A stretch of 64,000 nucleotides of DNA from Gammaproteobacteria bacterium. GTDB lineage: Bacteria; Pseudomonadota; Gammaproteobacteria; Burkholderiales; Burkholderiaceae_C. The notes beneath the pieces were generated by a model. It made no database searches. It was not told the origin of the DNA and saw nothing but the letters and a program-made list of their open reading frames with translations. Both the position numbers and the translations under genes were made by a program. The stretch lies in contig JAHJWB010000001.1 of assembly GCA_018828125.1 (NCBI GenBank), positions 124,001 to 188,000 on the forward strand, read 5' to 3'. Shown in pieces: positions 8,802-18,246 of the stretch; position 1 is the first letter of the stretch, and every line of letters begins with the position of its first letter.

Positions 8802-8860
8802 GTATTTTTGGTCGCTAGCGCTTGATGGTATTGCGCTGGTAGCTATCAAAATAGTAGTTT
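8802..8860. repeat. AGCGCTT-type dispersed intergenic repeat, copy 1
   Basis: The sequence GCTAGCGCTTGATGG...TTGCGCTGGTAGCTATCAAA belongs to a family with copies near 12770, 26360, 29310, 54015 and 59280. The inverted AGCGCTT/GCGCT arms can pair. This copy lies between convergent genes ending at 8697 and 8886. Confidence 0.65.
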
Positions 8861-8885
8861 ATGGGGCTATGTCAAGCAGCCACGG

Positions 8886-10034
8886 TCACCATTCGGCAAA
8901 GCTGCCATCCCTGTGTCGCCACACCGGGTTGCGCCATCGGTGGCCTTGGGCTGCGCGTTCGGCCACATAGGCCTCATTCACCTCAATGCCGAGTCCGGGG
9001 CCGCGCGGAATGGCGACCATGCCGTCGCTGTAGGCAAACACTTCCGGGCTCGTGACGTAATCCAGCAGGTCGTTGGCCTCGTTGTAATGAATGCCCAGGC
9101 TCTGCTCCTGGATGAAGGCGTTGTAGCAAACCGCATCCAGTTGCAGATTGGCGGCCAGAGCAATGGGGCCCAGCGGGCAGTGCAGCGCCAGTGCCACGTC
9201 GTAGGCCTCGGCCATGCTGGCGATCTTGCGGGTTTCGGTGATGCCGCCCGCGTGCGACGGGTCGGGCTGGATGATGTCCACATACCCCTCGGCCAGCACG
9301 CGCTTGAAGTCCCAGCGGGAGTACAGCCGCTCGCCCAGTGCGATGGGAATGCTGGACAGATGCGCCAGTTCTTTGAGCGCCTCGTAGTGTTCGCTCAGCA
9401 CGGGTTCTTCGATGAACATCAGGCGGTACGGGTCCAGTTCCTTGATCAGCACCTTGGCCATGGGTTTATGCACGCGGCCATGAAAATCCACGCCAATGCC
9501 CACATTCGGCCCCACGGCCTCGCGCACGGCGGCCACGTTGGCCAGGCAGCGCTCCACCTTGTCGTAGGTGTCCACGTACTGCATTTCCTCCGTGCCGTTC
9601 ATCTTGACGGCGGTGAACCCGCGGGCTACAGCCGCTTTGGCGGCAGCAGCGGTTTCGCTGGGTCGGTCGCCGCCGATCCAGCTGTAGACGCGAATGCGGT
9701 CACGCACGGGGCCACCCAGCAGATCCGCCACCGGCACGCCCAGCGCCTTGCCCTTGATGTCCCACAGCGCCTGGTCGATGCCCGCCAATGCGCTCATGTG
9801 AATGCCGCCGCCGCGGTAAAAGCCGCCGCGGTACAACACCGTCCAGTGGTCTTCGATGTGGCGCGGGTCTTTGCCGATGAGGTAGTCGCCCAGCTCTTCC
9901 ACCGCCGCCGCCACGGTGTGCGCGCGGCCCTCCAGCACGGGCTCACCCCAGCCCACGATGCCTTCGTCGGTTTCGATTTTGAGAAAGCACCAGCGCGGCG
10001 GAACGATGAACGTGGTGAGTCGGGTGATCTTCAT
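8886..10034 (-). CDS. dgoD: D-galactonate dehydratase
   Basis: The 382-residue protein is an enolase-superfamily (mandelate racemase group) acid sugar dehydratase that converts D-galactonate to 2-dehydro-3-deoxy-D-galactonate. The N-terminus [20 protein letters not shown] and [14 protein letters not shown] match the DgoD pattern. Metal ligands are visible in [11 protein letters not shown] (Asp), [14 protein letters not shown] (Glu) and [13 protein letters not shown] (Glu), and the general acid/base region is [13 protein letters not shown]. It is the last gene of the minus-strand sugar array, directly after the KDPGal aldolase and KDGal kinase genes, which confirms the galactonate (De Ley-Doudoroff) pathway. 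Length and motifs look intact. Confidence 0.95.
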   Translation of the reverse strand: MKITRLTTFIVPPRWCFLKIETDEGIVGWGEPVLEGRAHTVAAAVEELGDYLIGKDPRHIEDHWTVLYRGGFYRGGGIHMSALAGIDQALWDIKGKALGVPVADLLGGPVRDRIRVYSWIGGDRPSETAAAAKAAVARGFTAVKMNGTEEMQYVDTYDKVERCLANVAAVREAVGPNVGIGVDFHGRVHKPMAKVLIKELDPYRLMFIEEPVLSEHYEALKELAHLSSIPIALGERLYSRWDFKRVLAEGYVDIIQPDPSHAGGITETRKIASMAEAYDVALALHCPLGPIALAANLQLDAVCYNAFIQEQSLGIHYNEANDLLDYVTSPEVFAYSDGMVAIPRGPGLGIEVNEAYVAERAAQGHRWRNPVWRHRDGSFAEW

Positions 10035-10090
10035 GAGAGCGGTGCGAAGCGTTGCGAAACGCGTGGTTGTTTAGGACGAGTGGGGGGTGT

Positions 10091-10750
10091 TCAGGCGGTG
10101 GCGGGCGCTGTGCCAAAGGACGCTTGCCATGCCCGCGCAAACGCTGCGGCCTTGTGCGCCACCTCCGGGGCCTGGTCGCCGGGACGGTACAGGGCCGAGC
10201 CCAGACCAAAGCCGCTGGCGCCAGCGGCGGCATACGGCGCGATGCTCTCGGGCACGATGCCGCCCACGGGCACCAGCGCCATGGGTGGCGTGATCACGGC
10301 GCGCCACGCCTTCAGCACATGGGGCGGTAACGCCTCGGCCGGAAAGAGCTTGAGCATGTTGGCCCCGGCCGCCAGCGCGGCATAGGCCTCGGTCAGCGTG
10401 GCTACGCCGGGCGCGCAGGCCATGCCAGCGGCGCGGGCAGCGCGGATTACGGCGGCATCGCTGTGCGGCATGACGATGATCTGCCCCCCGGCTGCGGCTA
10501 CATCGGCCACGGCCTCGATGGAGAGCACGGTGCCCGCGCCCACCAGGCAGTCGGCGGGCAGAGCATCGCGCAGCGCGCGGATGCTGGCCAGCGGCTCGGG
10601 CGAGTTGAGCGGCACCTCGATGATGCGAAACCCTGCGTCGTACAGCGCATGGCCGATGGCCACCACCTCGTGCGGCTGCACGCCGCGCAGGATGGCGATG
10701 AGCCCGCAGCGCTGCAGGATGTGGAACAGGGCTTTGTCGATGGGGTTCAT
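10091..10750 (-). CDS. dgoA: 2-dehydro-3-deoxy-6-phosphogalactonate aldolase
   Basis: A 219-residue class I aldolase of the KDPG/KDPGal family, which cleaves 2-dehydro-3-deoxy-6-phosphogalactonate to pyruvate and glyceraldehyde-3-phosphate. Visible motifs are GLIAILRGVQP, the catalytic Glu in FRIIEVPLNSPEPL, LVGAGTVLSIEAV, and the Schiff-base Lys in ANMLKLFPAEALPP. VPVGGIVPESIAPY and SGFGLGSALYRPGD form the phosphate-binding end. It lies 5 bp after the dgoK stop, so the two genes are cotranscribed. Confidence 0.94.
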   Translation of the reverse strand: MNPIDKALFHILQRCGLIAILRGVQPHEVVAIGHALYDAGFRIIEVPLNSPEPLASIRALRDALPADCLVGAGTVLSIEAVADVAAAGGQIIVMPHSDAAVIRAARAAGMACAPGVATLTEAYAALAAGANMLKLFPAEALPPHVLKAWRAVITPPMALVPVGGIVPESIAPYAAAGASGFGLGSALYRPGDQAPEVAHKAAAFARAWQASFGTAPATA

Positions 10751-10755
10751 GCGGG

Positions 10756-11796
10756 CTAGTTTCCAGCGGTCTTAGGGGGTGAAGAGGAGGGACCGGGTGC
10801 GACGACCAGCCCCGCTGCCAGCGCGATCTCCCACAGCCCGGTGGCCGTGGCTTGCGTGGCGATGGTGGGGGCGGCAAAGCCGTAGGTCTGCAGCGCGATG
10901 GCGTAGCGGCGGCACAGGTCGGGCTCTCCGCAAAGCACCAGCGTTTGCGGTGTGGTCTGCGTCCGATCTTGTGCACGCACCAGGCTCGCCACCTCATGCC
11001 CGATCAGCAGGCCCGAGAGGTAGTCCGCTTGCGCGGTAGGCGCCAGCGCGCCGGTCAGCCCCAGCGTGCGTGTGCTGAAGATGTGCGACAGCAGGCCCAG
11101 TGCGGCATCGCTGCCGCGTGCCACTTCCAGCCCGCGCGCAAAGGCATCGTCGTCGGGTGCCGCTGCGGCCTGCATGGTCTTGCCCAAAATGGTGTGACCG
11201 CGCAGTGCGGCAAACACCTCGCCGGTCATGAAGGTGTGGAACTGCTCAATGCGGCCCTGGCGTGCCCGTACCCATTTGCTGTGGGTGCCGGGCAGCCCGA
11301 TGAGCACTTGCGCATCCGCAGGCAGCGCAAGGTCCGCTAGCACGCCCAGAACCTGGGTTTCTTCACCGCGCATCACATTGGGCAGCGCGCTTTGCTGCAA
11401 CAACCCCGGCACGATGTGCAGCGGCGGCCCATCGCACCGTGCCACCAGCGTCAGGCCCCGCGCCAGTTCATCAAGCGAGGTAGGCGTGGGCAGGTATTTG
11501 GCCTCTCGCCACCCCTGCGCGCTGCCCACCATTCCGCAGGCCAACAGGGGCACTCCGGGGGCGGTGGTCAGCCAGTCGCCGCAGGTGTCTTGCAACGCGC
11601 GTTCAAACGCGGCGTTGGGTTCCGGGCCCGCCACGCCCTCGGCTGCAGGGGGCAAGTTCATGATGCCCCAGGGGCGATGCCGCGTCTCCAGCACCTCGCC
11701 ATGGGCGCCCATGCGGAACGCGCGCAATGCGCTGGTGCCCCAGTCCAGGGCAATGAGGCCAGCCTCGGCGGGCACCAGAAAACGCACAGGCGCCAT
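10756..11796 (-). CDS. dgoK: 2-dehydro-3-deoxygalactonokinase
   Basis: A 346-residue sugar kinase of the DgoK family, which phosphorylates 2-dehydro-3-deoxygalactonate at C6 with ATP. The opening IALDWGTSALRAFRMG is the phosphate-1 ATP-binding motif, and VLIGLPGTHSKWVRARQGRI, FHTFMTGEVFAALRGHTILG and SGLLIGHEVASL follow the family order. It is flanked by the KDA dehydratase gene upstream and dgoA downstream, with very short gaps. Confidence 0.93.
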   Translation of the reverse strand: MAPVRFLVPAEAGLIALDWGTSALRAFRMGAHGEVLETRHRPWGIMNLPPAAEGVAGPEPNAAFERALQDTCGDWLTTAPGVPLLACGMVGSAQGWREAKYLPTPTSLDELARGLTLVARCDGPPLHIVPGLLQQSALPNVMRGEETQVLGVLADLALPADAQVLIGLPGTHSKWVRARQGRIEQFHTFMTGEVFAALRGHTILGKTMQAAAAPDDDAFARGLEVARGSDAALGLLSHIFSTRTLGLTGALAPTAQADYLSGLLIGHEVASLVRAQDRTQTTPQTLVLCGEPDLCRRYAIALQTYGFAAPTIATQATATGLWEIALAAGLVVAPGPSSSPPKTAGN

Positions 11797-11807
11797 GGGT
11801 GCTCCGC

Positions 11808-12746
11808 TCAGCGCGCCCAGCGCAGCACCAGCGGGTCCAGCCGCTGCGCGATGTCGATCAGGCCGCGCCGCACTTCGGGGTGCATGGCCGGGAAGGGGTG
11901 GCGGCCCGCCTCGCAGGTGATCACGCCGCCTTCCTTCATGAGGGCCTTGGCCGTGAGGATGCCGCCCTGGCGGTTCTCGTGGTTGATCAGCGGCAGCCAG
12001 CGCTGGTACAGCGTGAACGCCTGGTCCATGTCGCCCTGGCGGTGCGCCTCGATGATGGGGCGGATGCCATCAGGGAAGGCGCCGCCGGTCATGGCGCCCG
12101 TGGCACCGGCATCCAGGTCGGCCAGCAGGGTGATGGCTTCTTCTCCGTCCCAGGGGCCTTCAATGGCTTCGCCGCCCAGGCGGATCAGCTCGCGCAGCTT
12201 GCTGGCGGCGCCGGGCACCTCGATCTTGAAGTAGGCCAGGTTCTCGATCTCCCGCGCCATGCGGGCCAGGAAGGGGGCTGGCAGCACGGTGCCGCTGGCG
12301 GGCGCGTCCTGCACCATGATCGGGATGGTGATGGCGTCGGATACACGGGCATAGAACTCATAGATCTGCGCCTCGGGCACGCGGAAGGTGGCGCCGTGGT
12401 AGGGCGGCATGATCATCACCATGGCCGCGCCCATGTCTTGCGCGGCGCGGCTGCGCTCTGCGCACACGCGCGTGCCGTAGTGGGTGGTGGTGACGATGAC
12501 GGGCACGCGGCCCGCCACATGCTCCAGCGATGTGCGGGTGAGGACTTCGCGCTCGGCATCCGACAGCGAGAACTGCTCGGAGAAGTTGGCCAAGATGCAG
12601 ACGCCATCCACACCGGCGTCGATCATGAAGTCGAGGCAGCGCTTCTGGCTGTCGAGGTCGAGCGTGCCGTCTTCGTGGAAGGTGGTGGGCAAGACGGGAA
12701 AGATGCCTCGGTAGCGTGGGTTCTGGAGTAAATGGGTGGCTGGCAT
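11808..12746 (-). CDS. L-2-keto-3-deoxyarabonate dehydratase (DHDPS family)
   Basis: A 312-residue TIM-barrel protein of the dihydrodipicolinate synthase family. It resembles the Azospirillum L-2-keto-3-deoxyarabonate dehydratase as I remember it, which makes 2-oxoglutarate semialdehyde. Shared features are RYRGIFPVLPTTFHEDG, DGVCILANFSEQFSLSDAER, IPIMVQDAPASGT, the Schiff-base Lys in LAYFKIEVPGAASKLREL, EGPWDGEEAITLL and WLPLINHENRQGGILTAKAL. The L-arabonate dehydratase gene directly upstream and a semialdehyde dehydrogenase gene in the same array support this over lysine biosynthesis or N-acetylneuraminate lyase activity. Confidence 0.88.
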   Translation of the reverse strand: MPATHLLQNPRYRGIFPVLPTTFHEDGTLDLDSQKRCLDFMIDAGVDGVCILANFSEQFSLSDAEREVLTRTSLEHVAGRVPVIVTTTHYGTRVCAERSRAAQDMGAAMVMIMPPYHGATFRVPEAQIYEFYARVSDAITIPIMVQDAPASGTVLPAPFLARMAREIENLAYFKIEVPGAASKLRELIRLGGEAIEGPWDGEEAITLLADLDAGATGAMTGGAFPDGIRPIIEAHRQGDMDQAFTLYQRWLPLINHENRQGGILTAKALMKEGGVITCEAGRHPFPAMHPEVRRGLIDIAQRLDPLVLRWAR

Positions 12747-12761
12747 GGCGAAGGAAGGATC

Positions 12762-12826
12762 GAAATTTGAGTGAAATAGGGCTCTGGCGCTTATCTATCA
12801 ATCGTTGATAGCTATGAAATATGTAG
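12762..12826. repeat. AGCGCTT-type dispersed intergenic repeat, copy 2
   Basis: The sequence GTGAAATAGGGCTCTGGCGC followed by TTATCTATCAATCGTTGATA and GCTATGAAAT is a divergent copy of the family, in the same orientation as copies at 8802 and 54011. It fills the gap between the two arabonate dehydratase genes of the array. Confidence 0.5.
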
Positions 12827-12855
12827 CGATGCAGTGAGCTGGTTAGCAGCTGGTA

Positions 12856-14589
12856 TCAGTGAGAGTGGCGAGGGACGGCGGCGCCACGGCAACCCACCAG
12901 AAAGTCAAAGTCGCAACCATCGTCGGCCTGCAACACGTGGTCCACGTACAGGCGCTGGTAGCCGCCGCGCCCGCCGTTGTCGGTGCCCGCCAATGCAGCC
13001 AGGCGCGCGGCCAGTTCCTCATCGCTGATGTCCAGATGCAGTCGGCCGTTGTCGCAGTCCAGCTCAATGAAGTCGCCATCGCGCACCGCAGCCAGGGGGC
13101 CGAGTGCAGCGGCCTCGGGCGCTACGTGCAGCACCACCGTGCCGTAAGCGGTGCCGCTCATGCGCGCGTCGGAGATGCGCACCATGTCCTTCACGCCCTG
13201 GCGCAGCAGCTTGGGCGGCAGGCCCATGTTGCCCACCTCGGCCATGCCGGGGTAGCCCTTGGGGCCGCAGTTCTTGAGCACCATCACGCAGCTAGCGTCG
13301 ATGTCCAGGTTTTCATCGACGATGCGTTCCTTGTAGTGCTCCAGGTTCTCGAACACCACGGCGCGGCCCCGGTGCTTGAGCAGTTCGGGCGACGCGGCCG
13401 AGGGCTTGAGCACCGCACCACGCGGCGCCAGGTTGCCACGCAGGATGCAGATGCCGCCGTCGGCAATCAGCGGGTTGTTGATGGGGCGGATGACTTCGTC
13501 GTTGTACTGCGGCGCCTCGCGCACGTTGTCCCACAGGCTCTTGCCGTTGACGGTGAGCGCATCGGGGTGGGGCAGCAGCTCGTTCTCGCCCAGGCGGCGC
13601 AGCACGGCGGGCAGGCCACCGGCGTAGTAAAACTCTTCCATCAGGAAGCGGCCCGAGGGCTGCAGGTCTACCAGCGTGGGGGTGCCTCGGCCCACACGGG
13701 TCCAGTCTTCCAGCTCCAACGCCACGCCGATGCGGCCTGCAATGGCTTTCAGGTGGATCACGGCGTTGGTCGATCCGCCAATCGCGGCGTTGGTGCGGAT
13801 GGCGTTCTCAAACGCTTCGCGCGTGAGGATCTTGGACAGCGTGAGTCCCTCGTGCGCCATCTCCACGATGCGTCGGCCCGACATGTGCGCCAGCACGTAG
13901 CGGCGCGAGTCCACCGCCGGAATGGCCGCGTTGTGCGGCAGCGAGGTGCCCAGCGCCTCGGCCATGCAGGCCATGGTGCTGGCGGTGCCCATCGTGTTGC
14001 AGGTGCCAGCGGAGCGCGACATGCCCGCCTCGGCCGCGAAGAACTGGTGTTCGTTGATTTCACCCGCCTTCAGTGATTCATGCAGCCGCCACACCGCCGT
14101 GCCCGAGCCGATGTCCTTGCCATCGAGCTTGCCGTTGAGCATGGGGCCGCCCGTGACCACGATGGCGGGCACGTCGCAACTGGCGGCGCCCATCAGCAGG
14201 GCAGGGGTGGTCTTGTCGCAGCCCACCAGCAGCACCACGGCGTCGATGGGGTTCCCGCGAATGGCTTCTTCCACATCCATGCTGGCCAGGTTGCGCGTGA
14301 GCATGGCCGTGGGGCGCAGGTTGGATTCGCCGTTGGAGAACACCGGGAACTCCACGGGAAACCCGCCCGCCTCGTAGATGCCCCGCTTCACATGCTCGGC
14401 GATCTTGCGAAAGTGCGCGTTGCATGGGGTCAGTTCGGACCAGGTGTTGCAGATGCCGATCACAGGCCGGCCGTCGAACGCGTGGTCGGGGATGCCCTGG
14501 TTCTTCATCCAGCTGCGGTACATGAAGCCGTTCTTGTCGGCGGTGCCGAACCATGCGGCGGAGCGGAGCTTGCGGGGAGGTGTGGTCAT
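12856..14589 (-). CDS. L-arabonate dehydratase (IlvD/Edd family)
   Basis: The 577-residue protein is an Fe-S dehydratase of the IlvD/Edd family, closest by motif to L-arabonate dehydratases: AAWFGTADKNGFMYRSWMKN, then GICNTWSELTPCNAHFRKIA. Cluster Cys residues are in NTWSELTPCN, LLVGCDKTTPALLM and SAGTCNTMGTASTM. The C-terminal region has MVRISDARMSGTAYGTVVLH and HVAPEAAALGPLAAVRDGD. It converts L-arabonate (possibly also D-fuconate or D-galactonate) to the 2-keto-3-deoxy acid. Its place beside the KDA dehydratase supports the arabinose role. Dihydroxy-acid dehydratase (valine biosynthesis) is unlikely given context. Confidence 0.9.
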   Translation of the reverse strand: MTTPPRKLRSAAWFGTADKNGFMYRSWMKNQGIPDHAFDGRPVIGICNTWSELTPCNAHFRKIAEHVKRGIYEAGGFPVEFPVFSNGESNLRPTAMLTRNLASMDVEEAIRGNPIDAVVLLVGCDKTTPALLMGAASCDVPAIVVTGGPMLNGKLDGKDIGSGTAVWRLHESLKAGEINEHQFFAAEAGMSRSAGTCNTMGTASTMACMAEALGTSLPHNAAIPAVDSRRYVLAHMSGRRIVEMAHEGLTLSKILTREAFENAIRTNAAIGGSTNAVIHLKAIAGRIGVALELEDWTRVGRGTPTLVDLQPSGRFLMEEFYYAGGLPAVLRRLGENELLPHPDALTVNGKSLWDNVREAPQYNDEVIRPINNPLIADGGICILRGNLAPRGAVLKPSAASPELLKHRGRAVVFENLEHYKERIVDENLDIDASCVMVLKNCGPKGYPGMAEVGNMGLPPKLLRQGVKDMVRISDARMSGTAYGTVVLHVAPEAAALGPLAAVRDGDFIELDCDNGRLHLDISDEELAARLAALAGTDNGGRGGYQRLYVDHVLQADDGCDFDFLVGCRGAAVPRHSH

Positions 14590-14621
14590 GATTTTTGTAG
14601 GAGCGCGAGAGAGGGGTCAGG

Positions 14622-15659
14622 TCAAGACGGCTTGGAGGTGCGGTGGGTCAGCACACGCTGCAGCAGGCAGAAGACAAACAGCAGCACCCCGACGACGATG
14701 CGCGTCCACCACGAGCTGAGCGTGCCGTCAAAAGAGATCAGGGTCTGGATGATTCCGAGCATGAGCACGCCAAACAGCGTGCCGGCCACGTAGCCCACGC
14801 CACCGGTCAGCAGCGTGCCGCCAATCACCACGGCGGCAATTGCGTCCAGTTCCATGCCCACGGCATGCAGGCCGTAGCCCGAGAGCATGTAGAACGTGAA
14901 AACCACCCCCGCCAGTGCCGAGCAAAACCCGGAGAGCGTGTACACGCCGATCAGCGTGCGGCGCACAGGCAGGCCCATCAACACCGCCGACGCCTCGCTA
15001 CCCCCCACCGCATAAACGGCGCGCCCAAAGGGCGTGCAGTGCGCAATGAAGACGGCTGCCAGCAGTACGCCGATGGCGATCACCGCGCCCAATGACAGCG
15101 AGGCGCCTTCCCACAGGGGCAGGCGCCACTGCGAAAGTTCTGAATACGCCTCGTTGGAGATGCTGATGGAGTCGATGCTGATGAGATAGCACAAACCCCG
15201 CGCCAGGAACATGCCCGCCAAGGTCACGATGAAGGGTTGTAGCCGGAATCGTTCAATCAAGAACCCCATCAGCGCACCAAATGCCGTGCCCATGAGCAGC
15301 ACCAGCGGAATGGCGACCGCCGGGTTCCAGCCGTGGTGCTCGACCAGCGCTGCCAGCACCATCGTGGTCAGTGCCACCACCGACCCCACCGACAGGTCAA
15401 TGCCTCCAGACAGGATCACGAACGTCATGCCCACCGCAACGATGATCAGGAAGGCGTTGTCGATGAGCAGGTTAAGGAACACCTGGGCCGAGAAAAAACC
15501 CGTGTACAGCACCGACCCCATGGTGGCCATGGCCACAAACAGCGAAATGGTGGCGATCAGCGGCAAGAACTTGGGGTTCAGGCGCGCAGTCGATGTAGTG
15601 GGATGCGGCACAGCGGGTGTTGCACCGGGCTTGAGTGAAGGCGTAGGCGCGGTGCTCAT
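14622..15659 (-). CDS. yjfF: Sugar ABC transporter permease, YjfF-like
   Basis: A 345-residue BPD/RbsC-type inner-membrane permease with about 8-10 hydrophobic segments. Typical motifs are AFLIIVAVGMTFVILSGGID followed by LSVGSVVALTTM, QPFIVTLAGMFLARGL, and AIAAVVIGGTLLTGGVGYVA near the C-terminus. The ATG at 15659 overlaps the stop of the upstream permease gene by 4 bp. A longer frame reaching 16328 is a shadow, because its extension lies inside the neighbouring gene out of frame. In E. coli, YjfF pairs with YtfT, YtfR and YtfQ for galactofuranose uptake, and all four types are present in this array. Confidence 0.88.
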   Translation of the reverse strand: MSTAPTPSLKPGATPAVPHPTTSTARLNPKFLPLIATISLFVAMATMGSVLYTGFFSAQVFLNLLIDNAFLIIVAVGMTFVILSGGIDLSVGSVVALTTMVLAALVEHHGWNPAVAIPLVLLMGTAFGALMGFLIERFRLQPFIVTLAGMFLARGLCYLISIDSISISNEAYSELSQWRLPLWEGASLSLGAVIAIGVLLAAVFIAHCTPFGRAVYAVGGSEASAVLMGLPVRRTLIGVYTLSGFCSALAGVVFTFYMLSGYGLHAVGMELDAIAAVVIGGTLLTGGVGYVAGTLFGVLMLGIIQTLISFDGTLSSWWTRIVVGVLLFVFCLLQRVLTHRTSKPS

Positions 15660-16711
15660 GACGGCACTCCGCGCACGCCAGGTCGGCGCACCAGCACACC
15701 CACCTGGGCGCGGAACTCGCTGGACTGCAGCAGCATCACCACAAACACCACCACGGCTTTGACGACGAGGTTGATCTCGGGCGGCACGCCGAGCGAGTAG
15801 ATGGCGTAGGTCAGTGTCTGGATGATGAGCGCGCCAATCACGCTGCCTACCAGGCTGAAGCGGCCACCGGTCAGCGCGGTGCCGCCCAGTGTCACGGCCA
15901 GGATGGCGTCCAGCTCTAGAAGCTGCCCTGCGTTGTTGCCATCGGCGCTTTTGACGTTCGAGCTGATAAGCAGCCCGGCGATACCTGCGCACACGCCGCA
16001 AAAGGTGTATGCGGCGATGATCAAACTGCGCGACTGCACACCCGCCACGCGGGCTGCTGTGGGGTTGATGCCCACCGCCTGGATGAACAGGCCCAGCGCC
16101 GTGCGGGTGACGGCCAGATACAGCAACACAAAAACCGCCGCCACGATGAACAGCGCAAACGGCAGGCCCAGCAGGTAGCCACCGCCCAAGAAGAAGTAGG
16201 GCGTGTAGTAGATGGTGATGATTTGTCCGTCGGTGATGAGCTGCGCAATGCCGCGCCCGGCCACCATGAGGATCAGCGTGGCGATGATGGGCTGCATGCC
16301 CACCTTGGCCACCAGCACACCGTTCCACAGCCCGCAGATAGCGGCCACACCCATCGCGCCTGCCAACGCCAGCGCCATCGGAAACCGGCTCTCTGTGCCC
16401 GAGACCGAGCCACCGATCATCCAGGCCGCCACGGCTGCCGCAATGGCCACCACCGCACCTACAGAGATGTCAATGCCGCGCGTGGCGATCACCATCGTCA
16501 TGCCCAGCGACACCAGGACCAGGGGGGCTGCGCGGTTCAGGATGTCGATCAGGCTGCCGTACAGGTGACCGTCGCGCCACTCGATGCGCAGGAAGCTGTC
16601 GTTGAAAACCGTGTTCACGATGAGCAACAGTGCCAGCGTGATCAGCGGCCAGGCCAGGCGGTGGCGCAGCAAAGCAGCCACAAGGGAAGGGGAGGGGGAA
16701 CGTTCAGACAT
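15656..16711 (-). CDS. ytfT: Sugar ABC transporter permease, YtfT-like
   Basis: A 351-residue hydrophobic permease of the RbsC/YtfT type. Motifs are AAPLVLVSLGMTMVIATRGI, then DISVGAVVAIAAAVAAW, VLVAKVGMQPIIATLILMVA and DAILAVTLGGTALTGGRFSL. Its start overlaps the ytfR-like gene by 8 bp and its stop overlaps the yjfF-like start by 4 bp, so these genes are translationally coupled. It forms the membrane channel with the YjfF-like partner. The substrate is probably a furanose or pyranose of galactose or arabinose (inference from neighbours). Confidence 0.88.
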   Translation of the reverse strand: MSERSPSPSLVAALLRHRLAWPLITLALLLIVNTVFNDSFLRIEWRDGHLYGSLIDILNRAAPLVLVSLGMTMVIATRGIDISVGAVVAIAAAVAAWMIGGSVSGTESRFPMALALAGAMGVAAICGLWNGVLVAKVGMQPIIATLILMVAGRGIAQLITDGQIITIYYTPYFFLGGGYLLGLPFALFIVAAVFVLLYLAVTRTALGLFIQAVGINPTAARVAGVQSRSLIIAAYTFCGVCAGIAGLLISSNVKSADGNNAGQLLELDAILAVTLGGTALTGGRFSLVGSVIGALIIQTLTYAIYSLGVPPEINLVVKAVVVFVVMLLQSSEFRAQVGVLVRRPGVRGVPS

Positions 16712-18242
16712 GTTCGGCTGCTATGAGTTCGTAGACGGCGTCTTCGCTGCTTCCTGCAGGCAGCTCGCCCACCTTCTGGCGGTCGCGAAGCACGACGATG
16801 CGGTGCGCCACGCGCACCACTTCGCTCATTTCGGATGAGATGAAGACCACGGCCATGCCGCCCTGCGCCAGGCGCAGGATCTGCTCCATGATTTCCTGCT
16901 TGGCCGCCACGTCGATGCCACGCGTGGGCTCGTCCAGGATCAACAGGCGCGGCTCGATAGCCATCCAGCGCGCAAGAATCGCCTTTTGCTGGTTGCCGCC
17001 CGACAGCAGGCCGATGGGCTTGTCCACACTCTCGGTCTTGATGCCCAGCAGTTGGACGTAGCGCTCGGCCAATGTGGTCTGCTCAGCCCGCGACAAGAAC
17101 TTGCCCACACCCATGCGCGCCTGCAGTGCGAGGGCGATGTTCTCGCGCACCGACAGCTCGGCCACGATGCCGTCGGTCTTGCGCTCTTCCGGACACAGCG
17201 CCAAGCCGTGGCGGATGGCATCCATGGGGTTGGAAAACGCCACGGTCTTTCCGTCGATGCGCAGCACGCCCCGGTCGGGCGCTTGCAGGCCGAACAGCAG
17301 CCGCGCGAGCTCGGTGCGCCCCGCGCCCAGCAATCCTGCCAGGCCCACGACTTCGCCTGCGCGCACTTGCAGGTCCACTGGCTGCAACTGCCCTGACTGA
17401 CCCAGGCCCTCAGCCTGTAGCAGTGCAGGGGTGGCGCCGCCAAAGTCCGGTGATACGGCGGCGTTGGTAGGCTGCGCGACCAACTCGCGCCCCAGCATGG
17501 CAGCGATCAGCGCCTGGGCGCCCAGGTCTGCAACAGGCCATTCGCCCACCCAGCTGCCATTGCGCAGCACGGTGATACGGTCCGAGATGGCATACACCTG
17601 GTTCAGAAAGTGAGTCACGAAAACAATGGCCAGACCTTCGTCGCGAAGACGGCGGAGCACAGCGAACAGCTTCTGCACTTCGTCATCGTCCAAGCTGGAG
17701 GTGGGCTCGTCCAGGATCAATACCTTGGACTCGATGCTGAGTGCCCGCGCAATGGCCACCAGCTGCTGCACGGCCACGGGGTAGTCGGACAGCAGGCGCG
17801 TCACGTCGATGGCCAGGCCGATGCGCTCCACCAGCTCTCGTGCGCGCTGGTTGAGCGTGGCCCAGTCAATGCGAAACCCTTGCGCGAGGCCGCGGCGTGG
17901 ATAGCGGCCCGCAAAGATGTTCTCTGCCACCGACAGGTTGGGGCAGAGATTGACCTCCTGGTACACGGTGCTGATGCCCAGGTGCTGCGCCGCCAGGGGC
18001 GAATCGGGCCACACGGGTTTCCCGCTCAGCTGCATCTGCCCGGAAGTGGGTGCCAGCACGCCGGTGAGCACCTTGATCAGCGTGGACTTGCCCGCCCCGT
18101 TCTGGCCCATGAGGGCATGGATTTCGCCAGGGTACAGGTTGAGCTGCACATCCTGCAGCACGGGGATGCCTGAGAACTGCTTGTGGATGCCCGTGAGTTG
18201 CAGCACGGGGGCTGACGGGGCGTGAATGGTGGCCGCGTTCAT
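16704..18242 (-). CDS. ytfR: Sugar ABC transporter ATPase, YtfR-like
   Basis: A 512-residue protein with two tandem ABC ATPase domains. The first has Walker [17 protein letters not shown] and Walker [17 protein letters not shown]. The second has a degenerate Walker A region ([16 protein letters not shown]), the signature [16 protein letters not shown] and [19 protein letters not shown]. That arrangement is normal for monosaccharide importers (RbsA/MglA/YtfR). The start MNAATIHAP at 18242 is favoured over an upstream in-frame ATG at 18275, which would lie inside the preceding permease gene. It lies between the GguB-like permease gene and the YtfT-like permease gene, marking the join between the two transporter modules. 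Confidence 0.9.
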   Translation of the reverse strand: MNAATIHAPSAPVLQLTGIHKQFSGIPVLQDVQLNLYPGEIHALMGQNGAGKSTLIKVLTGVLAPTSGQMQLSGKPVWPDSPLAAQHLGISTVYQEVNLCPNLSVAENIFAGRYPRRGLAQGFRIDWATLNQRARELVERIGLAIDVTRLLSDYPVAVQQLVAIARALSIESKVLILDEPTSSLDDDEVQKLFAVLRRLRDEGLAIVFVTHFLNQVYAISDRITVLRNGSWVGEWPVADLGAQALIAAMLGRELVAQPTNAAVSPDFGGATPALLQAEGLGQSGQLQPVDLQVRAGEVVGLAGLLGAGRTELARLLFGLQAPDRGVLRIDGKTVAFSNPMDAIRHGLALCPEERKTDGIVAELSVRENIALALQARMGVGKFLSRAEQTTLAERYVQLLGIKTESVDKPIGLLSGGNQQKAILARWMAIEPRLLILDEPTRGIDVAAKQEIMEQILRLAQGGMAVVFISSEMSEVVRVAHRIVVLRDRQKVGELPAGSSEDAVYELIAAEHV

Positions 18243-18246
18243 GGCT

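Noticed and set aside
8913-10385. 490-residue plus-strand frame
   Set aside because: Antisense to dgoD and dgoA, no recognisable motif; shadow frame.
12859-14076. 405-residue plus-strand frame
   Set aside because: Antisense to the L-arabonate dehydratase gene; low-complexity composition typical of shadows.
14622-16328. Apparent 568-residue fused permease
   Set aside because: The first part of that frame is out-of-frame reading of the YtfT-like gene. The true YjfF-like start at 15659 overlaps the previous stop by 4 bp.
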